The position numbers were made by a program, and so were the translations under genes. The notes under the pieces were generated by a model, which was not told the origin of the DNA, did no database searches, and saw only the letters and a program-made list of their open reading frames with translations. Shown piece by piece: positions 26,036 through 34,887 of a stretch of 64,000 nucleotides of DNA (position 1 is its first letter; the number at the start of each line of letters is the position of its first letter). The DNA comes from Cardiobacterium sp. Marseille-Q4385 (GTDB taxonomy: Bacteria; Pseudomonadota; Gammaproteobacteria; Cardiobacteriales; Cardiobacteriaceae). Location of the stretch: assembly GCF_916618745.1 (NCBI RefSeq), contig NZ_OU745373.1:806001-870000 (forward strand). The letters run 5' to 3'.

Positions 26036-26908
26036 ATGAACACCATCCCCTATATCGGCCGCTTCGCGCCTACCCCTAGCGGGCCGCTACACCTCGGCTC
26101 ACTCGTCGCCGCCATCGGCAGTTTCCTGGATGCCCGCGCGCACGGCGGGCGCTGGCTGCTGCGCGTGGAAGACGTGGACAGCAGCCGCAGCCGTGCCGAC
26201 TACATCGCCGCGCAAATGCACTCGCTGCACTGCCACGGCCTGCATCACGACGGCACGGTGCGGGTGCAATCGGCGCATCTTGCCGACTACCTAGCCGCGC
26301 TCGACCGCTTGCGCCCGCAGCTCTACCCCTGCGAGTGCAGCCGCAAACACTGGCACGAGGGCGCCCGCATGGGGGCATTAGGCTCAATCTACCCCGGCAC
26401 CTGCCGCGAAAAAGCCCTCACCAGCCTCACCCCGATGGACGCCGCCATCCGCCTGCGCCTGCCGGATACGACCGTGACCTTCCACGACCGCCTGCTGGGG
26501 GATTGCCGCTTCTCGCTGGCGGACGACATCGGCGATCCCGTCCTGCGTCGCCGCGACGGCGATATCGCCTACGCGCTGGCAGTGGTGGTTGACGACGCCT
26601 TGCAAGGAGTGACGGACATCGTGCGCGGACAAGACCTGGTAGCAGCGACGGCCATCCACCTCACCCTGCAAAGCCTGCTCGGCCTGCCACAGCCGCGCTA
26701 CCTGCACCTGCCGCTGCTGCTCAATCCGGACGGCAGCAAACTGAGCAAGCAGAACCACGCCCCCGCCCTGAACGACGCAACCCCGGCAGCCAACCTGCTC
26801 GCCGCCCTGCACCACCTCGGCGAAGACTGCACGGACTACACCAGCACGATGCCGGTGCCAATGCTGCTGGAAGAAGCGGTGCGGCGCTGGTCGCGACGAG
26901 CGGCTTAA
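26036..26908 (+). CDS. gluQ: Glutamyl-Q tRNA(Asp) synthetase
   Basis: Paralogue of glutamyl-tRNA synthetase that attaches glutamate to queuosine in tRNA-Asp. The 290-residue protein has the class I signature region RFAPTPSGPLHLGSLVAA at residues 9-26, LLRVEDVDSSRSR, and the KLSK-type motif (DGSKLSKQNHAP). It lacks the anticodon-binding domain of GltX, as GluQ does. Cysteines in LYPCECSRKHW and YPGTCRE form the zinc site. The stop is followed by copies of the dispersed intergenic repeat. Confidence 0.93.
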   Translation: MNTIPYIGRFAPTPSGPLHLGSLVAAIGSFLDARAHGGRWLLRVEDVDSSRSRADYIAAQMHSLHCHGLHHDGTVRVQSAHLADYLAALDRLRPQLYPCECSRKHWHEGARMGALGSIYPGTCREKALTSLTPMDAAIRLRLPDTTVTFHDRLLGDCRFSLADDIGDPVLRRRDGDIAYALAVVVDDALQGVTDIVRGQDLVAATAIHLTLQSLLGLPQPRYLHLPLLLNPDGSKLSKQNHAPALNDATPAANLLAALHHLGEDCTDYTSTMPVPMLLEEAVRRWSRRAA

Positions 26909-26918
26909 ATACCGGCTT

Positions 26919-26970
26919 CCCGCCAAGCGACGTAAATACTGGCCTCACCAAACGAGCCAATCACGGGGTT
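26919..26970. repeat. Dispersed GCCAAGCG-type intergenic repeat
   Basis: CCCGCCAAGCGACGTAAATA followed by CTGGCCTCACC and a weaker second unit. This is a copy of a roughly 25-bp repeat found in at least seven intergenic places in the window. Confidence 0.55.
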
Positions 26971-27030
26971 TTTAGAGATGGCTCAAGGATGAGCGCTGTC
27001 TATAATTTTTCTTTTATCTGGAGCACTGTC

Positions 27031-27993
27031 ATGTCTGTTTCTTCGCCTGCTGCACCGTCGCGCAAGTTTCCGGTTCCGCTCAGTTACTTCAGTATGCCGC
27101 TTGGTTTGTCCGCGCTGGGGTTGTCGTGGCGTTATGGGGCGACCAAGGGGTTTGCACCATCCTGGTCGGCTGAAGCGCTGTTGGCGGTCGCCGCGCTGTT
27201 GTGGCTGCTGTTAATCGCCGCTTATGCCGTTAAAGTCTGGCGTTTCCGCGCGGATTTTCTCGCCGATTTGCAGGATTTGGTGCAGTGCTGTTTTTTGAGC
27301 ATGATCCCTATCACGCTGTTGTTGCTGGCGATGGCGCTGTTGCCGTATGCCCGTCTGCCGGCGATGCTGGCCGTGATGCTGGGGGTTGGCGCGCAGCTGG
27401 CGTTTGCCATGTATCGTGCGGCGGGTTTGTGGCGCGGTTCGCACACGCTCGCGGCGACGACGCCGGTGGTGTATTTGCCAACGGTTGCCGCTGCGTTTGT
27501 CAGCACCTCGGCATTCGCCGCGCTGGGATTCACGGACTACGCCTGGCTGTTTTTCGGAATGGGGGTATTTTCGTGGCTGAGTCTGGAAGGGGCGATTTTG
27601 TTGCGGCTGCGGGTTGAACAGGCGCTGGCGCCAGCGGTGCGCGGAATTGTCGGGATTCAGTTGGCACCGCCGTTTGTCGCCTGCGGCGCGTATTTCGCCG
27701 TGCATGGTGGGGCAGTGGATGGTTTTGCCCTGATGCTGATCGGGTATGGCTGCTTGCAGGGGCTGTTTTTGTTGCGGCTGCTGCCGTGGCTGTTAAGCGA
27801 TGGCTTTTTTATGAGCTTCTGGGGGTTTTCGTTCGGCCTTGCGTCAATGTGCGGCTGCGGCCTGCATTTGCTGGCACAAGGCATGATGCCGTTCCTGGCA
27901 TGGGTGATGGTGGTGACTGGCAGCGGCGGGATTGCGCTGCTGGTGCTGGCGACGTTTGCGGCGATGCGGCGTGGGCGGTTTTGGCTGCGCTAG
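27031..27993 (+). CDS. tehA: TehA/SLAC1-family membrane transporter
   Basis: Integral membrane protein of 320 residues with about ten hydrophobic helices, in the TehA/SLAC1 dicarboxylate-anion channel family. The start region FPVPLSYFSMPLGLSALGLSWRYG carries the family pattern (f-M-p-l-GLag), and FGMGVFSWLSLEGAILLRL and QLAPPFVACGAYFA are further signatures. The family exports anions and, in E. coli, gives tellurite resistance. The start is at MSVSSPA, eight bases after GGAG; the earlier in-frame ATG at 26989 is unlikely. No tehB neighbour is present, so the symbol is tentative. Confidence 0.8.
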   Translation: MSVSSPAAPSRKFPVPLSYFSMPLGLSALGLSWRYGATKGFAPSWSAEALLAVAALLWLLLIAAYAVKVWRFRADFLADLQDLVQCCFLSMIPITLLLLAMALLPYARLPAMLAVMLGVGAQLAFAMYRAAGLWRGSHTLAATTPVVYLPTVAAAFVSTSAFAALGFTDYAWLFFGMGVFSWLSLEGAILLRLRVEQALAPAVRGIVGIQLAPPFVACGAYFAVHGGAVDGFALMLIGYGCLQGLFLLRLLPWLLSDGFFMSFWGFSFGLASMCGCGLHLLAQGMMPFLAWVMVVTGSGGIALLVLATFAAMRRGRFWLR

Positions 27994-28098
27994 TTGGCAG
28001 CTGACGTTCGCTTACCTTGTTTTTTTCTGCCCTGCCCCAAATGTTTTTCCTGCGGGTGTGCGGTGCGCCCGTCTCGTTACCTCATATAAAGGATTTTT

Positions 28099-29973
28099 AT
28101 GACTTCCCTTCTCTCTTCTGCATTTGTCTATTTGGGGGCAGCGGTGCTGGTCGTGCCGGTGTCAAAACGGCTTGGTCTCGGTTCGGTGCTGGGTTATCTG
28201 CTGGCGGGCATCCTCATCGGCCCGGTATTTCATTTCGTCGGCGCAGAAATGCACGATGTGCAGCACATTGCCGAATTTGGCGTGGTCATCATGCTATTCC
28301 TTATCGGGCTCGAACTGGAACCGGCGATGCTGTGGAAACTGCGCGCCAAACTGTTTGGTCTTGGCGGTTTGCAGGTGCTGTTGACGATAGCGGTGATTGC
28401 CGGCTGCGCCATGCTGCTGGGTCAATCGTGGCGGGTGGCGATCGCTGCCGGCTGTGTGCTGGCGCTGTCATCCACCGCGATCGTGTTGCAGACTCTCGGC
28501 GAGAAGGGATTACTCGGCAGTCCGGGCGGACAATCGGCGTTTTCCGTGCTGCTCTTTCAGGATATCGCCGTCATTCCAATGCTGGCGCTATTGCCAATGC
28601 TTGCCCTGCCGGGGCTGACTGGACACGCAGAGAGTCATGAAGCGGCGACCCTGCTCGACGGCATGTCCGCCTGGCAGAAAGCGGCGCTGATTGTCGCGGT
28701 CATCGGCGGAATCGTCGGCGGCGCCCACTTCCTCACCCGCCCGTTTTTCCGCTACATCACCCGCTCGCACCTGCGCGAGATGTACACGGCGACGGCGCTG
28801 GCGCTGATAATCGGTATTGCCGCGCTGATGAGCCTGATCGGCCTCTCGCCTGCGCTTGGCGCCTTCGTCGCCGGGGTGGTACTGGCCGATAGCGAATACC
28901 GGCACGAACTGGAAAGCACACTGGAACCCTTCAAGGGTCTCCTGCTCGGCCTCTTCTTCATCACCGTCGGCGCGGGTATCGATTTCGACCTGCTCTTTAA
29001 CGAATTTGGCACCATCCTCTGCCTGACGCTGGCAGTGATGCTGGTGAAAGCGGCGGTGCTGCACGTCCTTGGCAAACTCTTCCGCCAGCGCGGCCTGAAC
29101 AACCGCCTCTTCGCCCTCAGCCTTGCCCAGGCGGGGGAATTCGGCTTCGTTCTGCTGTCCTTTGTGGTGCAAAACGCCGTGATGCCGCAGGCCGTGGCAG
29201 ACCGCCTGTTACTCGTGGTGGCGCTCTCCATGCTGTTCACGCCGCTGCTCTTCATCGCATACGAAAAATTCTTCATCCCGCGCGCGGCCGCTGTCGGACA
29301 AGACCCGCGCCAGGCCGATACCATCGCCGAAGAAAACCCCATCATCATCCTCGGCCACGGCCGCTTCGGGCAGATAATCGACGGCCTCCTCGAATCCTGT
29401 GGCTACCACACCACCGTCATCGACTACGACGTGGAAACCGTGGAAGGCCTTGCCAAATACGGCATCAAAACCTACTTCGGCGACGCCTCCCGCCCGGAAC
29501 TGCTGGAAGCAGCGGGCATTGCCAAGGCACAACTGCTGGTGGTCGCCATCGACAACGCCGAACAGGCCACCGCCATCGTCGAAGAAGCTCGCAAACGCTA
29601 CCCACAGCTGCCCATCCTTGCCCGCGCCTACGACCGCCTGCACGTTTACGCACTCTACCGCGCAGGCGCACAGGAAATCGTCCGCGAAACTTTCGACGCG
29701 GCGATGCGCAGCGGGCGGATTGCCCTGGAAATGCTCGGCATGGACATCGCGCTGGCGCAGAAAATCAGCGACTTCTACTATCACCGCGACCGCCACAGCG
29801 TGCGCCTGATGGCGGATGCCTACGACCCCGACCTGCCCCGCTTCGGCAACGAACGCATGGCGATGATTGCCAAAGCCGACGACGCCGAAACAGAGGCGAT
29901 GATTGCGGCGCTACTGCGTGGCGAAGAAGTGGACTGGAAGCCGGAAGCGGATTTGACCGCGCCGTCGCCATAA
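28099..29973 (+). CDS. kefB: Kef-type potassium/proton antiporter with TrkA-N domain
   Basis: A 624-residue CPA2 antiporter. The first 390 residues hold about twelve membrane segments, with the conserved GYLLAGILIGPV and FLIGLELEP. A cytoplasmic TrkA-N (RCK) domain starts near residue 413 with IIILGHGRFGQI, a GxGxxG nucleotide site, and GDASRPELLEAAGI. KefB and KefC efflux potassium when gated by glutathione adducts. The ancillary KefF/KefG gene is not adjacent, and KefB versus KefC versus YbaL cannot be separated from motifs alone. A terminator follows within 20 bp. Confidence 0.85.
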   Translation: MTSLLSSAFVYLGAAVLVVPVSKRLGLGSVLGYLLAGILIGPVFHFVGAEMHDVQHIAEFGVVIMLFLIGLELEPAMLWKLRAKLFGLGGLQVLLTIAVIAGCAMLLGQSWRVAIAAGCVLALSSTAIVLQTLGEKGLLGSPGGQSAFSVLLFQDIAVIPMLALLPMLALPGLTGHAESHEAATLLDGMSAWQKAALIVAVIGGIVGGAHFLTRPFFRYITRSHLREMYTATALALIIGIAALMSLIGLSPALGAFVAGVVLADSEYRHELESTLEPFKGLLLGLFFITVGAGIDFDLLFNEFGTILCLTLAVMLVKAAVLHVLGKLFRQRGLNNRLFALSLAQAGEFGFVLLSFVVQNAVMPQAVADRLLLVVALSMLFTPLLFIAYEKFFIPRAAAVGQDPRQADTIAEENPIIILGHGRFGQIIDGLLESCGYHTTVIDYDVETVEGLAKYGIKTYFGDASRPELLEAAGIAKAQLLVVAIDNAEQATAIVEEARKRYPQLPILARAYDRLHVYALYRAGAQEIVRETFDAAMRSGRIALEMLGMDIALAQKISDFYYHRDRHSVRLMADAYDPDLPRFGNERMAMIAKADDAETEAMIAALLRGEEVDWKPEADLTAPSP

Positions 29974-29991
29974 CCACTTGCCGGATCAAGA

Positions 29992-30017
29992 AAACACCCG
30001 CCACGGCGGGTGTTTTT
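29992..30017 (+). terminator. Terminator after the Kef antiporter gene
   Basis: ACACCCGCC and GGCGGGTGT form a nine-pair stem with an AC loop, followed by T residues. Confidence 0.85.
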
Positions 30018-30089
30018 ACAGGGATTGCCGCGATACACGCTGTGCTACCATCTCAAGCGGCAAAACATTCACAACCCACGGAGAAACCC

Positions 30090-30754
30090 ATGAAAAAAAC
30101 CTGCCTTGCCCTGCTTGCCGCTGTCACCTTACCCGCCTTCGCCGCCCTTGATATCGCTTCGGTGGATATTGAAGGAATTAAATTGGGAATGAAGGGGAAG
30201 AAGCGGCAGCCTTAGTAAAAGCATATTGTGAGAAGACAAAAAATGGAAAATATGAAGAGCAACCTATAACTATGGGCAATATCAATTTAAGCTCTCTCGC
30301 TTGTGGCAAAGAAGAATTTGGCGTTCTTTTGCTAGACTCCAAGACAGTTGCCATCTTTGCAGCACAAAAAATCGACCTAAACGATACGAGTGACAAGGAC
30401 TTTATCAATAACTGGCAACTTGCTGTACGGGAAAAAGCTGTACAGAAATACGGTGAACCCTCTTTGGAAACCAACAGTGCGGTTATTGCGCTCTATGGTG
30501 AAGAAATTGCCCCATCCCAGCGCCTATTATGTTGGGGTGAATGTGATAAGACACAGGCTTCAGAGCCCACTAAAAACTTATTCAACGTTAAAAACGTATT
30601 AAAAGTCAAAGGCCAGGGTCTCTTCATTGGTCTTAATATTAATGGAAGTAAAGCTGTTATTATCCGAACATTTGTGGACGAAGCCGCCACTGCAACACAA
30701 AAAAATACCTCCCAAACCGAGGCAGAAAAAGCCGCAGCCAAAGTCAATTTATAA
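30090..30754 (+). pseudogene. Frameshifted exported protein of unknown function
   Basis: An ATG at 30090 with GGAG seven bases upstream opens a signal peptide, MKKTCLALLAAVTLPAFAA, then LDIASVDIEGIKLGMKG and a stop at 30215. In another frame the protein continues without interruption: EEAAALVKAYCEKTKNGKY, then NINLSSLACGKEEFGVLLLD, to 30754. Joining the frames needs one extra base at the run of four G at 30194-30197. The restored product would be about 221 residues with four cysteines (YCE, ACGK, LCWGEC), probably periplasmic. The 5' end is GC-rich and the rest is A+T-rich. I do not recognise the family. Confidence 0.65.
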
Positions 30755-30770
30755 CTCCTTCCCAATCCTC

Positions 30771-30797
30771 ACGGCGGACAACCGTCCGCCGTTTTTT
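30771..30797 (+). terminator. Terminator after the frameshifted gene
   Basis: ACGGCGGAC and GTCCGCCGT form a nine-pair stem with four loop bases, followed by six T residues. Confidence 0.85.
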
Positions 30798-30799
30798 AT

Positions 30800-31384
30800 G
30801 GAACATCTGCGCATGACAAAATTGCGCCGCTTGCCACAAAGATGCATAGGTATCTGCCATCTCAACAATTGCAAAAATAGCTGAAAAACAAAGAGAATCC
30901 CCTCGCCCGCTTGCGGGACTGGAACAGCTCGCGTAGCGAGAAAGGGGTAGGGGTGAGGGCGTTCGTCCGCAGGACGAATCTCGTCAAGCGGGACAGATAA
31001 GCGTTTTTTGCCCCTCCTCCGTCGCTTCGCGACACCTCCCAGGTACCCATGAAAAAAATGCAGGCATTTTTTTCATGGGAGCCCCTCCTCCTGCAAGCGG
31101 GAGGAGGGATTATCCGCTGTTTTTAAAAAGATTTTCTCTCACTGCAAAATGTATAGATAGCTATGCACAAAGATGTGCACCAATGCCCCGCCAAGCAGGA
31201 TATCGGCCACTTTCCCCCGCAAGTGGGGGAAAGGGTTTCGTGCCAAGCGGCATGGTTACTGGGCCCGCCAAGCGGCGTCATGACTGGCCTCGTCCGATAT
31301 CCTCGAACGCAAAAGCAGGCTTGCGCCTGCTCTTCATAAAGACCTCCCCACCGGGGGGATTTTTTATCGCGCACGAAGGCGCTC
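30800..31384. repeat. Intergenic region built of short palindromic and dispersed repeats
   Basis: No gene is supported here. The stretch holds GCAAGCGGG-type palindromes (for example CCCCGCAAGTGGGGGAAA), the perfect hairpin at 31046-31079, and two copies of the dispersed repeat (GCCAAGCGGCATGGTTACTG and GCCAAGCGGCGTCATGACTG) around 31242-31288. Confidence 0.6.
31046..31079. repeat. Perfect 15-bp hairpin
   Basis: CCCATGAAAAAAATG (31046-31060) and CATTTTTTTCATGGG (31065-31079) are exact reverse complements around CAGG. It is followed by GAGCCCCTCCTCCTGCAAGC. A related, less perfect version precedes the esterase-like gene near 41816-41836. Confidence 0.7.
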
Positions 31385-31653
31385 CGCTACACCTGCAACC
31401 AGAACGTCACCGGGCCATCGTTGACCAGCGCCACCTGCATATGCGCACCGAAGACGCCGCTTTGCACGCGCGGGTATTCCCGCTGCACGTCGGCGCAGAA
31501 GCGGGCGAACATCGCTTCCGCCGCATCCGGCGGCATCGCCGGGTCGAAGCCGGGGCGGTTGCCTTTTGTGGTGTTGGCGGCGAGGGGGAATTGCGAGACG
31601 AGCAGCAGTTCGCCCGCCGCATCGATCACATTCAGGTTCATTTTGCCGTCGGC
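31385..31653 (-). pseudogene. Partial second copy of the 3' half of dtd
   Basis: 269 bp aligned with 32958-33226 at about 95% identity and the same length, ending abruptly where A+T-rich DNA begins. It encodes the last 84 residues of D-aminoacyl-tRNA deacylase, starting at an internal Met (MNLNVIDAAGELLLVSQF). Only two residues differ from the intact copy (Pro for Thr in SQFTLAAN, Ala for Val in AEVMF), while more than ten nucleotides differ. It lacks the N-terminal half and is probably not functional. Confidence 0.85.
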
Positions 31654-32957
31654 ACAACTAACTGATTAATATAAACTTACATATGATGGCACAATTATTG
31701 CTTGGGCAAAAAGTAAATAATCTTATTATCTCAACTCGGTTTGGAACCTATTTAGCTGGAACAGTTATGACGTAGTGTCACTTATATATCATGAACGCGT
31801 TCTAAAACTGTCTTGCGAGATGGATTTTTAGGTATATTTTTATTTTAGGGAGAATTCCATGTACATTCGAGATTGGCAAAGAAAAATGACTGATATTTAT
31901 GGAAAAAACAACAAAGCATTAAGCATTGATTATAAAATGCTTCATTTTTCAACAAAAACAGGACAAATTGCCAAAGGCTTTAACCATAATCATCTTGATG
32001 TTAATGTACAAGAAAAAGTAAATACCTATATTGCAAAATCATTTGCATGGCTATTCGCTATTTGCGAGCATTTTAATCTTGATTTAGAAGATGCCCTACA
32101 AAAAGGATTCCCTGGAGTTTGTAGATACTGTTTAACTATACCATGTAGTTGTTCAATTACGAAAAAGAAATCCTTTCATCCGAATACAGGTCAAGAATTG
32201 AGTCAGGACGAATATAAGAACGAGCTCTTTATGAAAGAGAGTGCTATTCGGAACTCAAATGCTCGTTTATCATTAACATCTTTTGCAGAAAGAATAAATA
32301 AGATTTACCCATCAAATAAAATCTTGACTACATATGGCTATTTTTCTTTCCCACTAGGGAAATTAGAAGAGGAAAAGGGTGAATTACATGCTGCATATAG
32401 CAAATATCTATTAACCTATAGTTTAGAACCCCAAAATAAAAACGAGAAATTATTACATGAACTTAAAGATGACATTATATATGAGGTATCAGATGTAAGC
32501 GCGTGGTTAATTTCATTATATGGTGAAAGACATCAACCTATTGATTTTCTTATGTCATCTTTATATATTAATGGCTGTCCATCATGCAACAATGCTGAGT
32601 GCACTTGCCCTCACTACTCGTTATCAACAGATGCTGATGAAATAATTATTGAACTTAGAAAAACACTAAATGAATTACGTGAAAAAATGAAAAATATAAA
32701 TACCAAACAAGCTAAAAGTATTATTAAATCAATAGACAAACTAAATAATAGCACTAATATAAGAAAGCAAGATGGAAGCATAGAAGAAATATTAAACAAA
32801 GCCTCTAGATTCGAAGGCTTAACTAATATATTGGAGAAATTATCTAATATTCTTCTTAATTTTAAAAATATTATTACCTAAAAACCATTATTACCCTCTT
32901 ACTTATAAGTTTAGGATTGTGTATAGCTATCTCTATCCCACTTGCTGGGATCTGTCG
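31654..32957. mobile_element. A+T-rich genomic islet inserted at dtd
   Basis: About 1.3 kb of strongly A+T-rich DNA (10 of 60 bases are G or C at 32641-32700) lies between the two dtd 3' copies. It carries a single gene with its own ribosome binding site. No integrase, inverted repeats or transposase is visible. The direct repeat of a gene end on both sides resembles integration or recombination that brought a foreign gene end with it. Confidence 0.6.
31859..32881 (+). CDS. Cysteine-rich protein with two MazG-like domains
   Basis: A 340-residue soluble protein, starting 5-6 bases after AGGGAGAATT. Two MazG-like halves can be seen. The first (residues about 1-100) has DWQRKMTDIYG, then AKSFAWLFAICEHFNLDLEDALQKGFPGVC, ending in the cysteine cluster CRYCLTIPCSC. 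The second (about 135-255) has FAERINKIYP, KLEEEKGELHAAY, EVSDVSAWLISLYG and CPSCNNAECTCPH. The ExxE and ExxD metal ligands of nucleotide pyrophosphohydrolases are present only in the second half. A helical, lysine-rich C-terminus follows. Function is unknown; nucleotide hydrolysis and a zinc site are inferences. Foreign composition suggests transfer. Confidence 0.65.
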   Translation: MYIRDWQRKMTDIYGKNNKALSIDYKMLHFSTKTGQIAKGFNHNHLDVNVQEKVNTYIAKSFAWLFAICEHFNLDLEDALQKGFPGVCRYCLTIPCSCSITKKKSFHPNTGQELSQDEYKNELFMKESAIRNSNARLSLTSFAERINKIYPSNKILTTYGYFSFPLGKLEEEKGELHAAYSKYLLTYSLEPQNKNEKLLHELKDDIIYEVSDVSAWLISLYGERHQPIDFLMSSLYINGCPSCNNAECTCPHYSLSTDADEIIIELRKTLNELREKMKNINTKQAKSIIKSIDKLNNSTNIRKQDGSIEEILNKASRFEGLTNILEKLSNILLNFKNIIT

Positions 32958-32959
32958 CG

Positions 32960-33397
32960 CTACACCTGCAGCCAGAACGTCACCGGGCCGTCGTTAACCA
33001 ACGCCACCTGCATATGCGCGCCGAAGACGCCGCTTTGCACGCGCGGATATTCCCGTTGCACGTCGGCGCAGAAGCGGGCGAACATCACTTCTGCTGCATC
33101 CGGTGGCATCGCCGGGTCGAAGCCGGGGCGGTTGCCTTTTGTGGTATTGGCGGCGAGGGTGAATTGCGAGACGAGCAGCAGTTCGCCCGCCGCGTCAATC
33201 ACATTCAGGTTCATTTTGCCGTCGGCGTCGGCAAATACGCGGTAGTTCAGTAGTTTCTGCTGCAAGCGGGCGGCCTGCGCGGCGGTATCGGTTTTTTCGA
33301 TGCCGATAAGCGCCAAGAGTCCGTGCCCGATGGCAGCGACCGTCGCGCCATCCACCGTCACCGAGGCTTCATTAACCCGCTGAATCAGGGCAATCAT
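32960..33397 (-). CDS. dtd: D-aminoacyl-tRNA deacylase
   Basis: Editing enzyme of 145 residues that frees D-amino acids from tRNA. It starts MIALIQRVNEASVTVDG, has the catalytic LLLVSQFTLAANTTKGNRPGFDPAM segment (residues about 79-103; the SQFTL motif) and ends with GPVTFWLQV; the GVFGAHMQVALVNDGPVT part is the second conserved motif. The start is at MIALIQ, not the upstream in-frame ATG at 33466. It is divergent from pyrB across 62 bp. Its 3' end forms one side of the islet. Confidence 0.94.
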   Translation of the reverse strand: MIALIQRVNEASVTVDGATVAAIGHGLLALIGIEKTDTAAQAARLQQKLLNYRVFADADGKMNLNVIDAAGELLLVSQFTLAANTTKGNRPGFDPAMPPDAAEVMFARFCADVQREYPRVQSGVFGAHMQVALVNDGPVTFWLQV

Positions 33398-33459
33398 CAA
33401 TTTTCTCCGACTGTTTACGACAGGTCTATAATGCGGCAAATTCACACGGAGCCAAAACC

Positions 33460-34506
33460 ATGTCACTAGCCGGTCGTCATATCCTTTCCATCGACCAATT
33501 CACCCGCCCCGATCTCGAAGCCCTGCTCGCTGTCGCGCAGACGCTCGAACCGGTCGCCCGCCGCCAGTACCGCTGCAATGTCCTCGACGGCGCGGTCATG
33601 GCCAACCTCTTCTTTGAAGCCAGCACCCGCACCCGCATCAGTTTCCACACCGCCTTCTCCCGCCTGGGCGGCCGCGTCTGCGACACCACCGGTTTCACCT
33701 TCTCTTCCATTTCCAAAGGCGAATCGCTGGAAGACACCGCGCGCGTTATCGCCGGCTATGCCGACGCTATCGTCATGCGCCACCCGGAAACCGGTTCGGT
33801 CGCCCAATTCGCCAAGGGCCTGCGCGTACCGGTCATTAACGCGGGCGACGGCACCGGCGAACACCCCAGTCAGGCACTGTTGGACTACTACACCATCAGC
33901 AGTGAGTTCGACCGCCTCGGCAAGACCATCGATGGCATGACCATTGCCATGGTCGGCGACCTGAAACATGGCCGCACCATCCATTCGCTCTGCCGCCTGC
34001 TGCGCCTCTTCCGCAACATCACCTTCCACTTCGTCGCCCCGTCTGCCCTTGCCGCGCCGCAGGAACTGCTCGACAGCCTGAAAGCCGCCGGCCACCATGT
34101 GCGCGAATTTGACAGCATCGCCAACGGTCTGCCCGGCGCGGATGTGGTATACGCCACCCGCATCCAGCGCGAGCGCATCGAAGGCGGCGAAGAAATGGAA
34201 GGCTACAGCGAGGATTACCGCATCAACCACACCGCCATCACGGAATACGCACCGAAAGACATCATCATCATGCACCCGCTGCCACGCGACAGCCGTCCCG
34301 GTGCCTTCGACCTTGCGACCGACCTCGACACCCTGCCGAACCTCGCCATCTTCCGCCAGGCGGATAACGGCGTGACCATGCGCATGGCGATGTTCGCAAT
34401 GGCGCTGGATGTGCACAAGGACATCGACCGCCACTTCCATAAGTGGGAAGGTTACCGTCCGCGCCGTTACAGCGACAGCGACGCCGATTTCTACCAATTC
34501 GACTGA
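33460..34506 (+). CDS. pyrB: Aspartate carbamoyltransferase, catalytic chain
   Basis: Second step of pyrimidine synthesis: carbamoyl phosphate plus aspartate. The 348-residue chain has the carbamoyl phosphate loop FFEASTRTR (about residues 51-59), SISKGESLEDTARV, the HPSQALLDYYTI segment near residue 138 and HPLPRDSRPGAFD near residue 272. The C-terminal extension of about 35 residues (HKWEGYRPRRYSDSDADFYQFD) goes beyond the E. coli chain of about 310 residues. No pyrI is adjacent. glnB starts 13 bp after the stop. Confidence 0.95.
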   Translation: MSLAGRHILSIDQFTRPDLEALLAVAQTLEPVARRQYRCNVLDGAVMANLFFEASTRTRISFHTAFSRLGGRVCDTTGFTFSSISKGESLEDTARVIAGYADAIVMRHPETGSVAQFAKGLRVPVINAGDGTGEHPSQALLDYYTISSEFDRLGKTIDGMTIAMVGDLKHGRTIHSLCRLLRLFRNITFHFVAPSALAAPQELLDSLKAAGHHVREFDSIANGLPGADVVYATRIQRERIEGGEEMEGYSEDYRINHTAITEYAPKDIIIMHPLPRDSRPGAFDLATDLDTLPNLAIFRQADNGVTMRMAMFAMALDVHKDIDRHFHKWEGYRPRRYSDSDADFYQFD

Positions 34507-34519
34507 GTGAGGCACGCCG

Positions 34520-34858
34520 ATGAAGATGATCACCGCCATCATCAAGCCGTTCAAACTCGATGACGTGCGTGAAGCCCTGTCCGACATCGGCGTGCAGGGC
34601 ATCACCGTCACCGAAGTAAAAGGCTTCGGACGGCAGAAAGGGCACACCGAACTCTATCGCGGCGCGGAATACGTCATCGATTTCCTGCCGAAACTGAAAC
34701 TGGAAATCGCGGTCAGCGACGATCTTGCCGAGCGGGTGGTGGAAACCATCCGCGATACTGCCAACTCCGGCAAAATCGGCGACGGCAAAATCTTCGTCAC
34801 CTCGCTGGAACGGGTGGTGCGCATCCGCACCGGCGAACTGGACGACGAAGCACTATGA
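34520..34858 (+). CDS. glnB: Nitrogen regulatory protein PII
   Basis: 112-residue trimeric signal protein that reports nitrogen and energy status. It begins MKMITAIIKPFKLDDVREAL, with the T-loop TELYRGAEYVIDFLPKLK containing the uridylylation tyrosine (Y51) and the C-terminal nucleotide loop with GDGKIFVTSLERVVRIRTGE. The sequence is GlnB-like and fits GlnK less well, since no amtB is adjacent. It lies 13 bp after pyrB and overlaps nothing downstream. Co-transcription with pyrB would link pyrimidine and nitrogen status, which is an inference. Confidence 0.9.
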   Translation: MKMITAIIKPFKLDDVREALSDIGVQGITVTEVKGFGRQKGHTELYRGAEYVIDFLPKLKLEIAVSDDLAERVVETIRDTANSGKIGDGKIFVTSLERVVRIRTGELDDEAL

Positions 34859-34887
34859 ACAACCATCCCACCAACAGAGGAGCACCT

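Noticed and set aside
30880..31384. CRISPR-like array
   Set aside because: The short repeats are palindromic and irregular, without constant spacers, and no cas gene is present.
31791..31806. CATGAACGCGTTCT as an IS5-type end inside the islet
   Set aside because: It resembles the IS5 terminal repeat (ATGAAC and CGTTCT shared), but the match is short and no transposase or second end is present.
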